From positions 5,673,751 through 5,737,750 of the forward strand of contig NC_084810.1 of NCBI RefSeq assembly GCF_963583255.1: DNA of 64,000 bases, given 5' to 3'. A model generated the notes under the pieces. The model was not told where the DNA came from. It did no database searches and saw only the letters and a list, made by a program, of their open reading frames with translations. A program made the position numbers and the translations under genes. Shown piece by piece: positions 12,041-22,869 of this stretch. Each line of letters opens with the position of its first letter. The first letter of the stretch is position 1. Origin of the DNA: Pyrus communis. Its lineage: Eukaryota > Streptophyta > Magnoliopsida > Rosales > Rosaceae.

Positions 12041-13883
12041 ATGTTGGCCATTTTTCACAAAGCTTTTGCTCATCCGCCGGAGGAGCTGAACAGTCCGTCG
12101 TCTTACAACGGAAGCAAGAAACCTAAGCACCCAGAAGAGACTCTCAGAGACTTCCTCTCCCACCATCCTCACAACTCCCTCTCCATGGGATTTGGCGATG
12201 CTGCTGTCCTTGCTTACGTCAAGCCAGATCAAGGCTCCTACTCCAAACACCAGACGTAAACCCTACTAACCTAATCATCGCTGTTATTGTCACTCCAAAA
12301 CCGTCATACTGCAGTACTTCTCACAGTTGTCAAGTGCAGGATGACGATTTTGAAGTGGTAACAAATATTCCCATCAAATAAATTATTTTTTTGTATTTTT
12401 TTTTTAATTTCAAAGCAATTAACATGTTTTAGGGTTTGGTGAAATATCAGGTTGTTCTGTGGGTTTGATGACATATACTGCTTGTTTTTGGGGAGCTTGA
12501 ACAATCTGTGTTTACTGAATAAGCAGTATGGTCTAACAAAATGCTCCAATGAGGCCATGTTTGTGATTGAAGCTTATAGAACCCTTCGAGATCGTGGTCC
12601 GTACCCAGCTGATCAGGTTGTCAAAGATCTTGAAGGAAGCTTTGCTTTTGTTGTCTATGACAGCAAGGGTGGCAATGTCTTTGCCGCACTGGTATGTACT
12701 CGTACACTCATCTTGTTTAGAGAAATAATTTTCGCACATCCTTTTTCCACTTTAATTGAATAAATTACATAAAGGTTATTGAAAAAAAAAAATTAACAAG
12801 GGTGAGCAGAATAAGAAAAACGCGTGACAATTATTTTCCTATGTTTAGGTTACCTTAATTTTTATTTGCGAGAAATTGCATAATTTTAAATTTGGACCAA
12901 AATTAAATAGATCATCATTCTGTTAAGGGTCTTATGAGCTTCATAATTTTTTATGTTGTGATTTTAGGGTTCTGATGGTGGAGAACAACTGTATTGGGGC
13001 ATTGCAGCCGATGGATCTGTGGTTATTTCTGATGAATTGGAGGTCATAAAAGGGGGTTGTGCTAAATCATTTGCCCCTTTCCCAAAAGGTACCTTATGTT
13101 ATAAGCTTTTGTTTTTATTTACTATGTTCATGTCTACAAGGGATTTGTTACAAATTGTTTATACAGTTTTTATTCTACACTTGAGGTCCTGAGTTTAAAT
13201 CGTGTGTCTTGCTTATTGACAAGAAAAAGAAAAAAAAACGTAATTTATCCAATATAGTTAACTACCAATTAAAAAACATACATTTGATATGTCAAAATTC
13301 AGGTCGCTTATACATCAAGTACAATTGAAGTATAACGAAGTGAATATCAATAATTAGGTGACATGTTTACATTTCAAAGGGAGTAGCCGCATTAGAGAAA
13401 GATCCTCGAAATTGGAGTAATCAAATCAATTGTCGTAACTTGTAATTAACTCCTCTTTGGATTCTTTTGGTGAGGATCATGGGAATTCGTGAATCGTGTC
13501 CGTTCATTGTATATCGTGCGGTTAGTTTTTGTCAAGTACTGGTTGTGTTTAATTTTAAAAAAAAATATTTAAAAAAATTTATAATCATACGATGTACGAT
13601 GAACAGATACGATTATTCTAGAATCCTCACAAAAAAGATCCGCTTAGGATCCGGATTGGTAATTAACTTGTTATTGATAAATTGTTGTGCAGGATGCATG
13701 TTTCATAGTGAGGGAGGATTGATGAGCTTTGAGCATCCAATGAACAAGATGAAGGCCATGCCAAGGGTAGATAGTGAGGGGGTAATGTGTGGGGCCAACT
13801 TCAAAGTCGATAAATATACAAGGGTGAACAGCATTCCACGTGTCGGAAGTCAGACCGACTGGACTGAGTGGGCCTCCCATTAG
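12041..13883 (+). CDS. Aluminium-induced / stem-specific TSJT1-like protein (DUF3700, YGL and LRDR motifs)
   Basis: Four exons: 12041-12255, 12451-12691, 12968-13088 and 13693-13883, encoding 255 aa. All introns are GT-AG and phases join cleanly. The start MLAIFHKAFAHPPEEL is the typical family N-terminus. YGL lies at residues 98-100 in KQYGLTK and LRDR at about 117-120 in RTLRDRGPYP. The fold is that of class II glutamine amidotransferases (Ntn), but residue 2 is not the catalytic Cys, so amidotransferase activity is not expected. Family members respond to aluminium, auxin, sugar or dormancy; the biochemical role is unknown. Intron 3 (604 bp) hosts a family A MITE. The TRIM ends 159 bp upstream of the ATG, so the core promoter lies in or beside it. 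The gene is convergent with BRX1. I am very sure of the family and moderately sure of the exact ends. Confidence 0.93.
13448..13662. mobile_element. MITE family A, copy 3 (inside intron 3 of the TSJT1-like gene)
   Basis: The left end is ggattcttttggtgaggatc and the right end is the inverse around gatcctcacaaaaaa (as aatcctcacaaaaaagatcc). The inner arms cgtatatcgtgcggttag and catacgatgtacgatgaa match copy 1 closely. It lies wholly within the intron, and its right end is about 30 bp from the 3' splice site, which remains intact. Confidence 0.72.
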
Positions 13884-14194
13884 TCATTGCTGCTTTGCTT
13901 TGTCACTCGCTCTTACCATGCCTCAAATAATAACTTTGATCGTCCTTCGTCTCTTTTTAATTTTGTACCATATCAGCTTCTTCTAGTTTTTACCTCCGAA
14001 CAAAGATGTATAACTCGTAGTTTTCACTTTGCTTATATAAGTATTTTTTTTCAGTTGAAGAAGCACTGCTTTTAATAAAAAAAAAAACTCATTAAAAAAC
14101 TTGTAACATGATTTTTTATTAAAACTAAAACTTTTTAAGCTATTTTCATTAATTTTCCTTACTTCCTAATGGGTGACCATATCAATTTGGTTTT

Positions 14195-15030
14195 TTAGCC
14201 AAAATGGTCTCTGAGATTTGCATAACTTCTCACTTTGGTCCCTAAGGTTTCAAATCAATATAAGTGGTCTCTGAGATTGTCAACCATCCATCATTTTGGT
14301 CATTCTGTTAAAAACTTCGCAAGTGTCCCGAAGCTCTCGGCTGGAAGTTTGGGCAATTTTCAAAGCTTTGCAACACAATCGTTTCTTAAACAAATTTGAC
14401 CAATAATATATCAAAATGAAGATAGAAAATTGTAAATAAGATTATACCTATTTGGAAGCCCAATGGTTGCCAGAAATGGTCGAAAAATAGCCTCAAAGTT
14501 GACTGGTCCGAGGGAAAACTCACCGGAAACTGGGCAAACTTTAAACGTTCATAACTTCTTCAATACTCAACAAAATCAAATGATTCAAAAACGAAAATCA
14601 TACTTCTCGACAAGAAGAAGAGAATGGTACCTTTTTCAGCGGCTAAGTTGTTGTGGTTTGGCTGTAAAACGGCTCGAAAGTGGCTAAATTGAGACCAAAA
14701 CAGCCATTTTCCAGCTAAACCACGATGAGTTAGTCACTAAAAACGGTACCATTCTCTTTGTCTTGCCGAGAGTATGATTTTCATTTTTAAATCACTTGAT
14801 TTTGTTGAGTATTGAAAAAGTTATGAACATTTAATTTGCCTAATTTTCGACGAATTTTCCAGTTTTTCCTCGGACTAAACTTCCGGCCAAGAGCTCCATG
14901 ACACTTAACGGAAGAACCAAAATGATAGATGGTGGACAATCTCAACGACTACTTCTATTGATTTGAAATCTCAAGAACCAAAGTGAGGAGTTATGCAAAT
15001 CTAAGAGACCATTTTGGCTAAAAAGCCTAT
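14195..15030. mobile_element. Large foldback element with arms of about 400 bp
   Basis: Nearly the whole 830 bp is an inverted repeat. The left arm contains 'agccaaaatggtctctgag', 'ggtttcaaatcaatata', 'agctctcggctggaag', 'caatactcaacaaaatcaa' and 'gagaatggtacc'. The right arm contains their reverse complements in reverse order ('ggtaccattctc', 'ttgattttgttgagtattg', 'cttccggccaagagct', 'agaccattttggct'). The arm outer ends match the element at 3243-3590. It lies between the convergent TSJT1-like and BRX1 genes. No transposase is encoded, and the class (Mutator-like or foldback) is not decided. Confidence 0.75.
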
Positions 15031-15337
15031 AAATTTTAGAGAGCCTTGAGGATTGAAAAATCCAATCTTAAGACATTTGACCCAACTTCACTCTAGTATA
15101 GCTGAATTGCACAAATATTGGTTAATGGTTAGATAAAAAAGAAAGAAAAAAAAAAATCCAAATTCCACAAAGTGCAACCATCAAAGCCAACTTACATATA
15201 TAAGCTACTGCAGTTTAGAGAGAACCAATATTTGAAAAAGAATGGGCAGTTCTAACCAAAATCTTCCTTTTCGATTAAACGATACAACGTATGACATAAA
15301 TTTATATTTGTGATTTCTCAGAGGAAGATAAAAGTTT

Positions 15338-18300
15338 TCATTCCTTCCACATCTCAGAAAACTCATCAGCCTCCAGTGGATTTTCAAGCTCATGCATTTT
15401 TCTCCTCGTCTTTGCTTTGACTTTCTTGACAAAGGTCCCAGCCTTCTTCTTTTTCTCCAATGCTCGAATCTGAACCCATTTGAAAAAAAAATTCCATTAC
15501 GAACAGTAAACGGTGTTACGAGCACATGGCGAGATTTTCGAACAACCTCAAAACAAAAGTTTCAAAAGTACAATTTCATGCAAGTAAAATCTAGTGCCGA
15601 ATTTATTGGCTTGATTTCATCCTTTCATAAAACGGATTAATAAATTTAGTAGGACAGAATCATAAACTTGCAAGTAAAATCATACGTAAAGACAGACTTT
15701 CTCATATTAACTGTTAAGTATTAGGATCAATATTCATTCATGAACAAAATCAACACATCTCACCTGATTGGGTGATATGTAAAACGGATTCTCATATAAT
15801 GTTGGACCTCCAAAGCTGCCACCAAATATCTTGATCGGATTCAAACAAAATCGTGGTCCAACCTATATACAACCAGTTCTCCGAGTTAAAACGTCATCAA
15901 AGATACTGTAATATATAGACCAGAGAAAAGCATCACTACGAACCTCAACAAGGGTCATTTTATCTAAGCCTCCTCGAGCTATTTTATCCGATTCGTTATG
16001 AGGAACAGATATCTGCAATTTAAGAAGCGACAAAGGTCAAGACAAAAAAGCAGCGACATCTAAAGCAACAAATTGTCATTTTTAAAAAGAATTATAAAAC
16101 AAACAGTCGTCTGAGTAGACTCAAACATAATATGGTATTAGGAAAATCATACATGTACGATATTAAGCAAATCTTAACTCAGAAGTTATTTGACAATACT
16201 ACCACATTGTTTCTAGAGCACGAATGGTTTGATACGTGTTCTTTTATAAGCCTTTTTCTATTGCAGAATCTGCACTACCTATTTTGATATGCATTATGCC
16301 TCCTCCCGAAAACTAGGGTGGTCATTTAAAATATTCATGTGACATTATTATATATACTTTAGCTGAGCTTATAATAGTTAAAACCATTAGCACAAAAAGC
16401 ATCATCAGTGTTTACATGAAACTTAGGTTGGCACTATTGTCAGCACTCATCATGCACTTCCCAACCACGTTTTAGTAAACTAACTACCAACTATATACTC
16501 TCAGAAAATAAAATCTTAAGAGTGCCAAAAGATAAATGGAAGCCGTGCCTTCAGCACGGAAGGGCTGGTGAATCAGGCAATCCCTCTACCTTGAGTTCGT
16601 AACTTGCATAATGAAGATTTGGCCTCCAGCTCCAAGGGTTCCCAAGTAAGGCATGTGACAGGCCGCGAAAGAAAATTGCGGTAGTACTCAACCCATGGAG
16701 TAATCAATGGAGAGTAAACTAAAAAATTAGGAAAGGCTTTAGGAGTATTATGGGAATGAGGGGGATCGGCTGAATAATGTGGTAATTGGTGGGCGTGTTG
16801 ATTACAATTGGGGATGCCAATGGTACGACAGTGCTTTTATGAAAAATACATCTGGTAAATCACATAAACTTTCATAATAATTCCTTCCTCACCCCTCCAC
16901 TTATTAACTCTGTTGACTACTCATTGAGACTAATGACATATATTCCGTAAGAATTGAAGTAAACCAATTTTATTGGTGATGTCTAAGAAATTAATACCTG
17001 ATAGTTTCGGAACCAAATGTGGTCATCAACGATAGAGAATACAAAGACGTGATCATGATAGGGTTTAGATTTTCTGTGCTCCTTGGGAATGCCAAATATC
17101 TGAGAAGAAAGTTCAATAAGAAAGAGAATAAGATATGCTGTAAGCAGGCATGATCAAAATCAACAACGCAAACTGATCACAAGCAACTAAGCAGGGCATG
17201 ATCAGGAGAATGTTTATAACTACACAAGGAGGAAACAAATTCAACATGCCTGAGTGATCATCTCCTTCAGAAGCTTCCAGTGGGCATCTTTATCAAAGTT
17301 GGATGAAAAAGTCAAAATAGGCCGTGACCCTTTTAGATGATTTCCTGTAAGCTTCAATTCCTCCATCGTGTGCACTGTAAATCACAAGGCAACTTTCTTT
17401 GATCAGAACTTTTCCAAAAAACTTTAACCCCAAATGAGATGAGCAAATCTTTCATGATAATCAACTAAATAAAACAGAAACATTACCAGCATTGACTAAG
17501 AATTTCACAGATGGCCCATTGGGACACTTTGACATCCACAGATACAGATCTTTCCCCTTCCTGCACTGTAATTTAGAGACCCCCAAACAAAGTACAAGTT
17601 AGCACACAGAAAACCGAAGAAAAACAGTAACCTCAATTTGCTATTTGTATCCCTATCTCAAACACCCAAGATGTCATAATAATCCCACTCAATTAAAACA
17701 TCACGCAATTAACTTTAATACCAACAGACTTAACCATTGGTAGCAAATATACACAGATATATAAACGTGTCAGATTAAACTCAAATATCAATTCACCAAT
17801 TAAAATGAAACATAGTATAAAACTAATATCAAATGATGAATGCTAAACAAGGTCAGAAAGAAACAATAAGAAAACTAACCTCAAAAAACAGACAGGAAGA
17901 ACAATTCTTTAGCTCGACCAGCTCGTTAAGGGTTGCCCCGTTACTTGATTTAGAATCCACCTTATTGTCCTTCTTACAGTGAGGCATCAGGTCCACCACA
18001 TTCAACATCAGATGTCGGTACCTGCGTATATATTACATACAATCATATACAAACACACACACACCCAAGTATATATACACAAAAAAATTATATAGACCAA
18101 TATATCATATAAACCAAAACTATTATCATATTAATTCATCTAAAGGTCACATATTTACAATTATTACAGGGAAACCCTCGTTGGTTCCAAACGCGCATGA
18201 CCTTTTCAATATCCCCCAACCATTTCAAAATTTGATAACAGATAGAAACATAGTACACTCATCATACGCTACCCCACTACTTTTTCAATCAACTTCCAAT

Positions 18301-18596
18301 CAGTTCACAATTAGTTTCAACAAATCCTTCGAGTTTCGAATAAAACAACACCGAGCGCTCGAAGCATAGAAAAAATTGGTAATTGATTAACTTTACCTGT
18401 AACTAATGCGACGTGAGCAAGTAACCAAGACCTTCTCTTTGTTCCTAAACACTGCCGTCGATTCACTTGGTTTCACTTCATCATCGTCCTTTTTCTCCTT
18501 CCAACCCGAAAGCGTTCGCTTCGGCCTCTCCGGAGCAACCTCCTCCTCCTTCTTTTCTGGCACCGCGGCCTCGCTCTGCTTTCTCTTCTTCCCCAT
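15338..18596 (-). CDS. BRX1: BRX1 ribosome biogenesis protein (Brix domain)
   Basis: Eight exons on the minus strand: 18397-18596, 17880-18021, 17487-17565, 17250-17374, 16998-17099, 15944-16012, 15764-15862 and 15338-15469. They encode 315 aa, the usual size for plant BRX1. The product acts in the nucleolus in assembly of the 60S subunit. The N-terminus (MGKKRKQSE) is lysine/glutamate-rich. The Brix domain starts at about NKEKVLVTCSRR (residue 52 on) and runs through GPRFCLNPIKIFGGSFGG. The C-terminal tail is basic (KKVKAKTRRKMHEL). Intron 4 uses a GC donor (CAG|GCATGT); the others are GT-AG. A probable 5' UTR intron spans 18606-18710. Intron 5 (985 bp) is the longest and holds no recognised element. 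Confidence 0.95.
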
Positions 18597-18659
18597 TATT
18601 TTTTGCTGAAAATTCCCATATTCAATGTAAAAATTATAGTTAATCGTAAATATAAGCAA

Positions 18660-18975
18660 GCATGTGAAAATGGAAGCCCTAATTAGGGTTTTGGTTGAGC
18701 GATTTATTACCAGAGAGATATTTGGGGGCTCTCGGGACGGGAGGATTCTGCAAATGAGAGGGCTAGGGTTTAGGGTTTACAACGATAGTGACGACCCAGT
18801 AGAGAGAAGCAACGGCGTGCGGGCGGGTAAGTAAAGTTTTGCGTTTTGGGCTTGGACTGTCTTTTCTGATCAACAAACTTCGGTTCACCTATATTTTGTG
18901 GCCTGGCCCAAGTTTTTTCTGCTCATTTTGTTTGGCATTGGCCCAAGCCTAGCTTCTTGCATTGATAAATGTTTT
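18660..18975 (-). promoter_or_regulatory. BRX1 5' leader/promoter with telo-box and GGCCCA elements
   Basis: On the minus strand, AAACCCTAA-type telo-box sequences occur at about 18680-18692 and in tandem at about 18762-18780. GGCCCA / TGGGCC-type site II-like elements lie at about 18900-18910 and 18940-18950. Telo-box plus site II is an established signature of plant ribosome-biogenesis and translation genes, consistent with BRX1. The remainder up to 19640 holds no supported gene. Confidence 0.6.
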
Positions 18976-19171
18976 CCTATCAGTTTTTTTAGAGATTTTT
19001 CAATGTGATTGGTACACGACGTGTCATTATGAAAATGGTGAAATATGTGTGCTAAAAAGTTAATAACTTTGAAAATAAAATTTTCCACCACTCCTATTAA
19101 AACACGTGGTGTACCACTTGTGTTCCCGTCACAACTAAAAATTTCTCCAGTTTTTTTTGGTAAAGGACTCA

Positions 19172-19245
19172 AACATAGAGTCTCGGGTGCAGAAATTAAC
19201 GCTCTAACTCAGTTGTGTTAAGACACTTAGTATTACATTCTAGCA
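19172..19245 (-). repeat. Possible tRNA-derived SINE fragment
   Basis: Read on the minus strand, 'aactgagttagagcg' resembles an A box and 'gtttgagtcc' a B box, separated by about 35 bp. There is no clear poly-A tail. This is a weak call. Confidence 0.3.
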
Positions 19246-19649
19246 GTATTTCTCTTTATTTATAAATAAAAGGTTTTAGAATCAATTTTCACAAAAAACA
19301 AATTTAAAACATAAAACGAATTTGTACACGGACTCTTGATAGAAAGAACACTTTTTACCATATCTGAATTCGGATCTGTTTTAGAGTTTATGAAACATAT
19401 TGAAAGTAATTCTTCTAATTGCAGTTTAAAATAGCTTACCAACCATGAGTAGTAGTTGTGTACTTTCTACAATTAGTTGATGTTGTTTTAGTTCTGGCTT
19501 CACCTTGGGGGATTAGTAATTTAACTTTGTTATGTACTGCATGAGACACAGAACCGAGCGCAATGACGTTCTAGGATTCATATAGCCAACTCCACTTAGT
19601 GGGAAAGGGCTTTGTTGTTGTTGTTTGTATGTACTGCATGGGCTTGCAG

Positions 19650-20528
19650 GCATGTGTCATTCATATGCCGGCAGGCTGGTGTTTGTGCCCTTGGTGCTGT
19701 CGTTGCAAAGCATACTGGTGATGCAATGCTACTTGACCGCTACTTGTCAAAATTTAAAGAGGTGGTTGATAGTATCACTTGTTTCCTACGAGCAGATCAA
19801 GCCGTCTAGTGATCTTCCAAATGAATTATTATACGGGAGAGCTGGCTTCTTATGGGCCTGTTCATTCCTGAACAATCATATTGGAAATGGGACAATTTCT
19901 ACTGCTTCCATGGTAAGATAATTTATGCTTGAACCTTTCTTCAAATTGGTTTTAAATGGACTAAATTGATTATCCATTTAATGCACAATCAATTTGTGTA
20001 GAGATCGGTTGTGGATGAAATTATCAAGGCTGGTAGACAATTGGCCAAGAAGGGACGAAGCGTGTTGATGTACGAGTGGCGTGGAAAGAAATATTGGGGT
20101 GCTGCCCATTGACTGGCAGGGATTATGCATGTTTTGATGAGCATGCAACTGAAACCTGATGAGGTGGAGGATGTTAAGGGTACTTTATGTTGCATGATTA
20201 AGAATCGTTTTCCCAGCAGAAACTTTCCTTCCAGTGAAGGAAGTGAATCAGACCGTCTTCTGCACTGGTGCCATGGTGCTCCTGGAGTTGCTCTTGCGCT
20301 TATGTCTTTCTTTCACTCTATCGATTAACGGGTAAGGTGGAATACTTGTACAGGGCCAAAGCATTTGCTTGCTTTCTAAATGATAGAGCCCAAAGACTCA
20401 TATCAGAGGGGATGATGCATGGAGGAGATCGGCCCTATTCTCTACTTGAAGGTGTTGGTGGAATGGCTCTTCTCCTTTTGGACATGACTGAGCCGTCTGA
20501 AGCGCGGTTTCCTGGTTATGAGCTTTAA
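19650..20528 (+). pseudogene. LanC-like protein (GCL) pseudogene, 3' half
   Basis: Fragments of a plant LanC-like (GCR2/GCL) protein run in order: RQAGVCALGAVVAKHTGD, PNELLYGRAGFLWACSFLN, VVDEIIKAGRQLAKKGR, LKPDEVEDVKGTL, HWCHGAPGV, RLTGKVEYLYRAKAF, MMHGGDRPYSLLEGVGG and the terminal RFPGYEL. Damage: the first exons are absent. A 34-nt gt...cag insert after KFKE shifts the frame and looks like a shrunken intron. A TGA replaces the Gly codon in AAH-G-LAG (about 20111). A deletion joins WCHGAPGVALAL to YVFLSLYRL out of frame and removes the second CHG zinc-ligand segment. One intron remains spliceable (19913-20001). LanC-like proteins bind zinc through CHG motifs, so this copy cannot be functional. 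It is convergent with POR. Confidence 0.88.
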
Positions 20529-20771
20529 ATGATTGACGTTTACTTCCTTACGATATATTTAAAGTAAATAAGAGTAAAAGGTTTAACTTGTAACAAGAAA
20601 TATGATCTGCATTTCGCAACAGAGGTGAGTGATTTTATTCTCATTTGTTACTAACACTAGTCATCCACTCGAGGACAGTACAGCATTTGATTTCAAAATA
20701 TGCAGTCTACAAATGGACCTGATCTCGGGTGACATCCTCCGCCTCGGAGGCAAAACATCAAGTTTCTATAC

Positions 20772-22620
20772 TTAGGCCAAACCCACAAGCTTCTCACTGA
20801 CCTCCCACACCTTGCGAGCCTTCTCCGCGTCACTAGCTTCTTGGGACAGTTGGTTCTCGAAGGAAGCCGAATCCTTGTTCCAGCTCCAGTAGACTCCCGA
20901 CTTTGTCAAGCTTGGGTCGCTTACAACCTGAGAGTGATCAACAGCAAGGAAATGAGTTCATGCACAAGAGAGATCGAAAAACATAATGCACCGGTTACAA
21001 GCTTAAGTTCTTACCTGAGCAAGTCTCTTTCCGGCTTCTTCTTCTGAGACGTAGCCCTTGGTGATGTACTTTTGGAATGGAGGGAACAGAAGCCTGAACA
21101 AGGGAATGTGCTCCCTGAACAAACCAGTGGTGGCAATGCAGCCGGGGTAAAGGGAAGTAAATGTTATCCCGGTTTCCTCATGGTAGCGCCTGTGGAACTC
21201 TTGCATTGTGAGCATGTTGCAGACTTTGCTGTCCTTGTAGGCCTTGGCACCGTCAAAGTCTCCACCATCGATCATGGCCGAGCTGTTTAGACCGTTTAAG
21301 CCTCCTGCAAGTCCCCTCAAGTCCCCAAGGTTGGCCTTTGGAGGTACATTTCCGGCTAAGGTATTCGTGTTCCCTGAAAAGCAATTCCATTTTTTATCAC
21401 ACATTCTAGAAAGAAGAGTGCATATTGTAGAATCATCTTCTTCATTTGAATCAAGTACCTGTAATTGAGCCAACAATGATGAGTCTCCTTGATGGGTAGT
21501 CGGATTTGTTCAAATCTTCCATAAGCAACCGCGAAAGAAGGAAGTGCCCGAGGTGGTTAGTGCCAACACTGAGTTCGAATCCCTCAGCAGTGAATGAAGG
21601 TTCCTTAGCAGTTGGCTGATAAACAGCAGCATTACACACAAGCACATCCAGCGGCCTCTCAGATCGCCTGAAGTTGTCGACAAATTGGCGCACACTGTCG
21701 AGGGAAGCAAGGTCAAGATGCATAATGGTGTAGTTTTCTTTGGGCATGCCAGCTGACTTGGCAGCTCTTTCAGTCTTGAGGAAATCCCTGCAGGCCATAA
21801 TTACATGCCATTTTCCGGATTCGGCCAAAGACTTGGCTGTGGCTAGACCGAGTCCGGAAGAGGCGCCGGTGACAATCACACTGCCCTTTCTTAGAGTTTT
21901 CTTTCCCTCTGATGTTCCCCTGTTAATTGCTGGGCTTGCTGTAGCTGTTGTCTGGGCTCTCACTGGCTTGAATTCCCTCTGTAGTCACAGCCATTGTGTT
22001 TTTTTTTACACACAAATTTGGTAAAAATTCAACATACATGCAATACAAGTCCAAATTCAGCAACTACTACAAGATACCACCAAAATGGTCTGTCAAATTC
22101 AGCAACTACTACAAGATACCACCAAAATGGTCTGTGCGGAAGCGCTTTTGAATGGCTAAAAGCATTTTCAGATAACCAAAAAGTTAAAGCATCTTTTGAC
22201 AGAAACAATCTAAAAGTGATTATCGGTTTATATCAAAAATTCCGATGCGCTTCCATTAAAAACGTTTATAAGCAGAAGTGCTTTTTGTTTTGTTTTTGCA
22301 ACAAGAGGAAACGCATTGTGTATTTGCAGAGTAGATACCTTGCAGCTTAATGCAACAGAACTGAACTCAGCCTTGAGATTGTCCGAGAAAGAGACTCCAA
22401 ACAGACTTGAATCCTTGAAAGAAGCACTCGTCTTTCCCTGAAAAAAAAAGTACAATTCCAAGAAAATAAATCAAATCAAACCCCATTAGCTTCTTGGTCG
22501 ATAAAAACGAGAAGAAACGTTTCTTGGAATAAATAGAGGATTAGGCGATATTAGCTCGAAACAAACCTCTTTGGGAACAGAAAATGCAGAAGAAACCACA
22601 TAAGCAGCCTGAAGAGCCAT
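20772..22620 (-). CDS. POR: Light-dependent protochlorophyllide oxidoreductase (POR), plastid precursor
   Basis: Five exons on the minus strand: 22567-22620, 22339-22437, 21459-21978, 21015-21373 and 20772-20927, encoding 395 aa. All introns are GT-AG with matching phases. The enzyme reduces protochlorophyllide to chlorophyllide with NADPH and light (EC 1.3.1.33) in etioplasts and chloroplasts. The first ~65 residues ([14 protein letters not shown]...) are a Ser/Ala-rich, acid-poor transit peptide. The Rossmann motif TGASSGLG is at 88-95, NAA in [10 protein letters not shown] lies mid-domain, and the catalytic YKDSK is at 270-274. The C-terminus is [13 protein letters not shown]. It is intact with family-typical length. 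I cannot tell which paralogue (A/B/C type) it is. Intron 2 contains a 42-bp tandem duplication. Confidence 0.96.
22053..22136. repeat. 42-bp tandem duplication in POR intron 2
   Basis: The unit beginning caaattcagcaactactac and ending aaaatggtctgt occurs twice, head to tail and without mismatch, at 22053-22094 and 22095-22136. Confidence 0.9.
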
Positions 22621-22759
22621 TAATTCTCTGTTTTTTTTTTAACTGGGTTTTTTTTCTGATCTTTTCAAAAGTGAGTGAGGAAGAGAGAGTGAGAGGTGGT
22701 GGGAGTGGCCAAAGTGGAAGCTTGAGCTCAAGTGCTTTGAAAAAGAAACCACCAGTTTG

Positions 22760-22767
22760 TATTTATA
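22760..22767 (-). promoter_or_regulatory. TATA box of POR
   Basis: TATAAATA on the minus strand lies about 140 bp before the POR start codon, leaving a leader of about 110 bp. Further upstream, ggataagata motifs (I-box, GATAAG) occur at 22849-22858 and about 23181. GATAAG is a known element of light-regulated plant promoters, but its function here is not tested. Confidence 0.6.
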
Positions 22768-22869
22768 CACGGTCGTTTTGGTGGGCAGATTTGAGGCTCA
22801 TGAGAGACTAAAATAGCATTATTTTATGGGATATGAGTTGGCAGAGAGGATAAGATAATTGGCAGCATG

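Noticed and set aside
12304..12739. Minus-strand frames of 68-84 codons
   Set aside because: Antisense to TSJT1-like exon 2 and adjacent intron.
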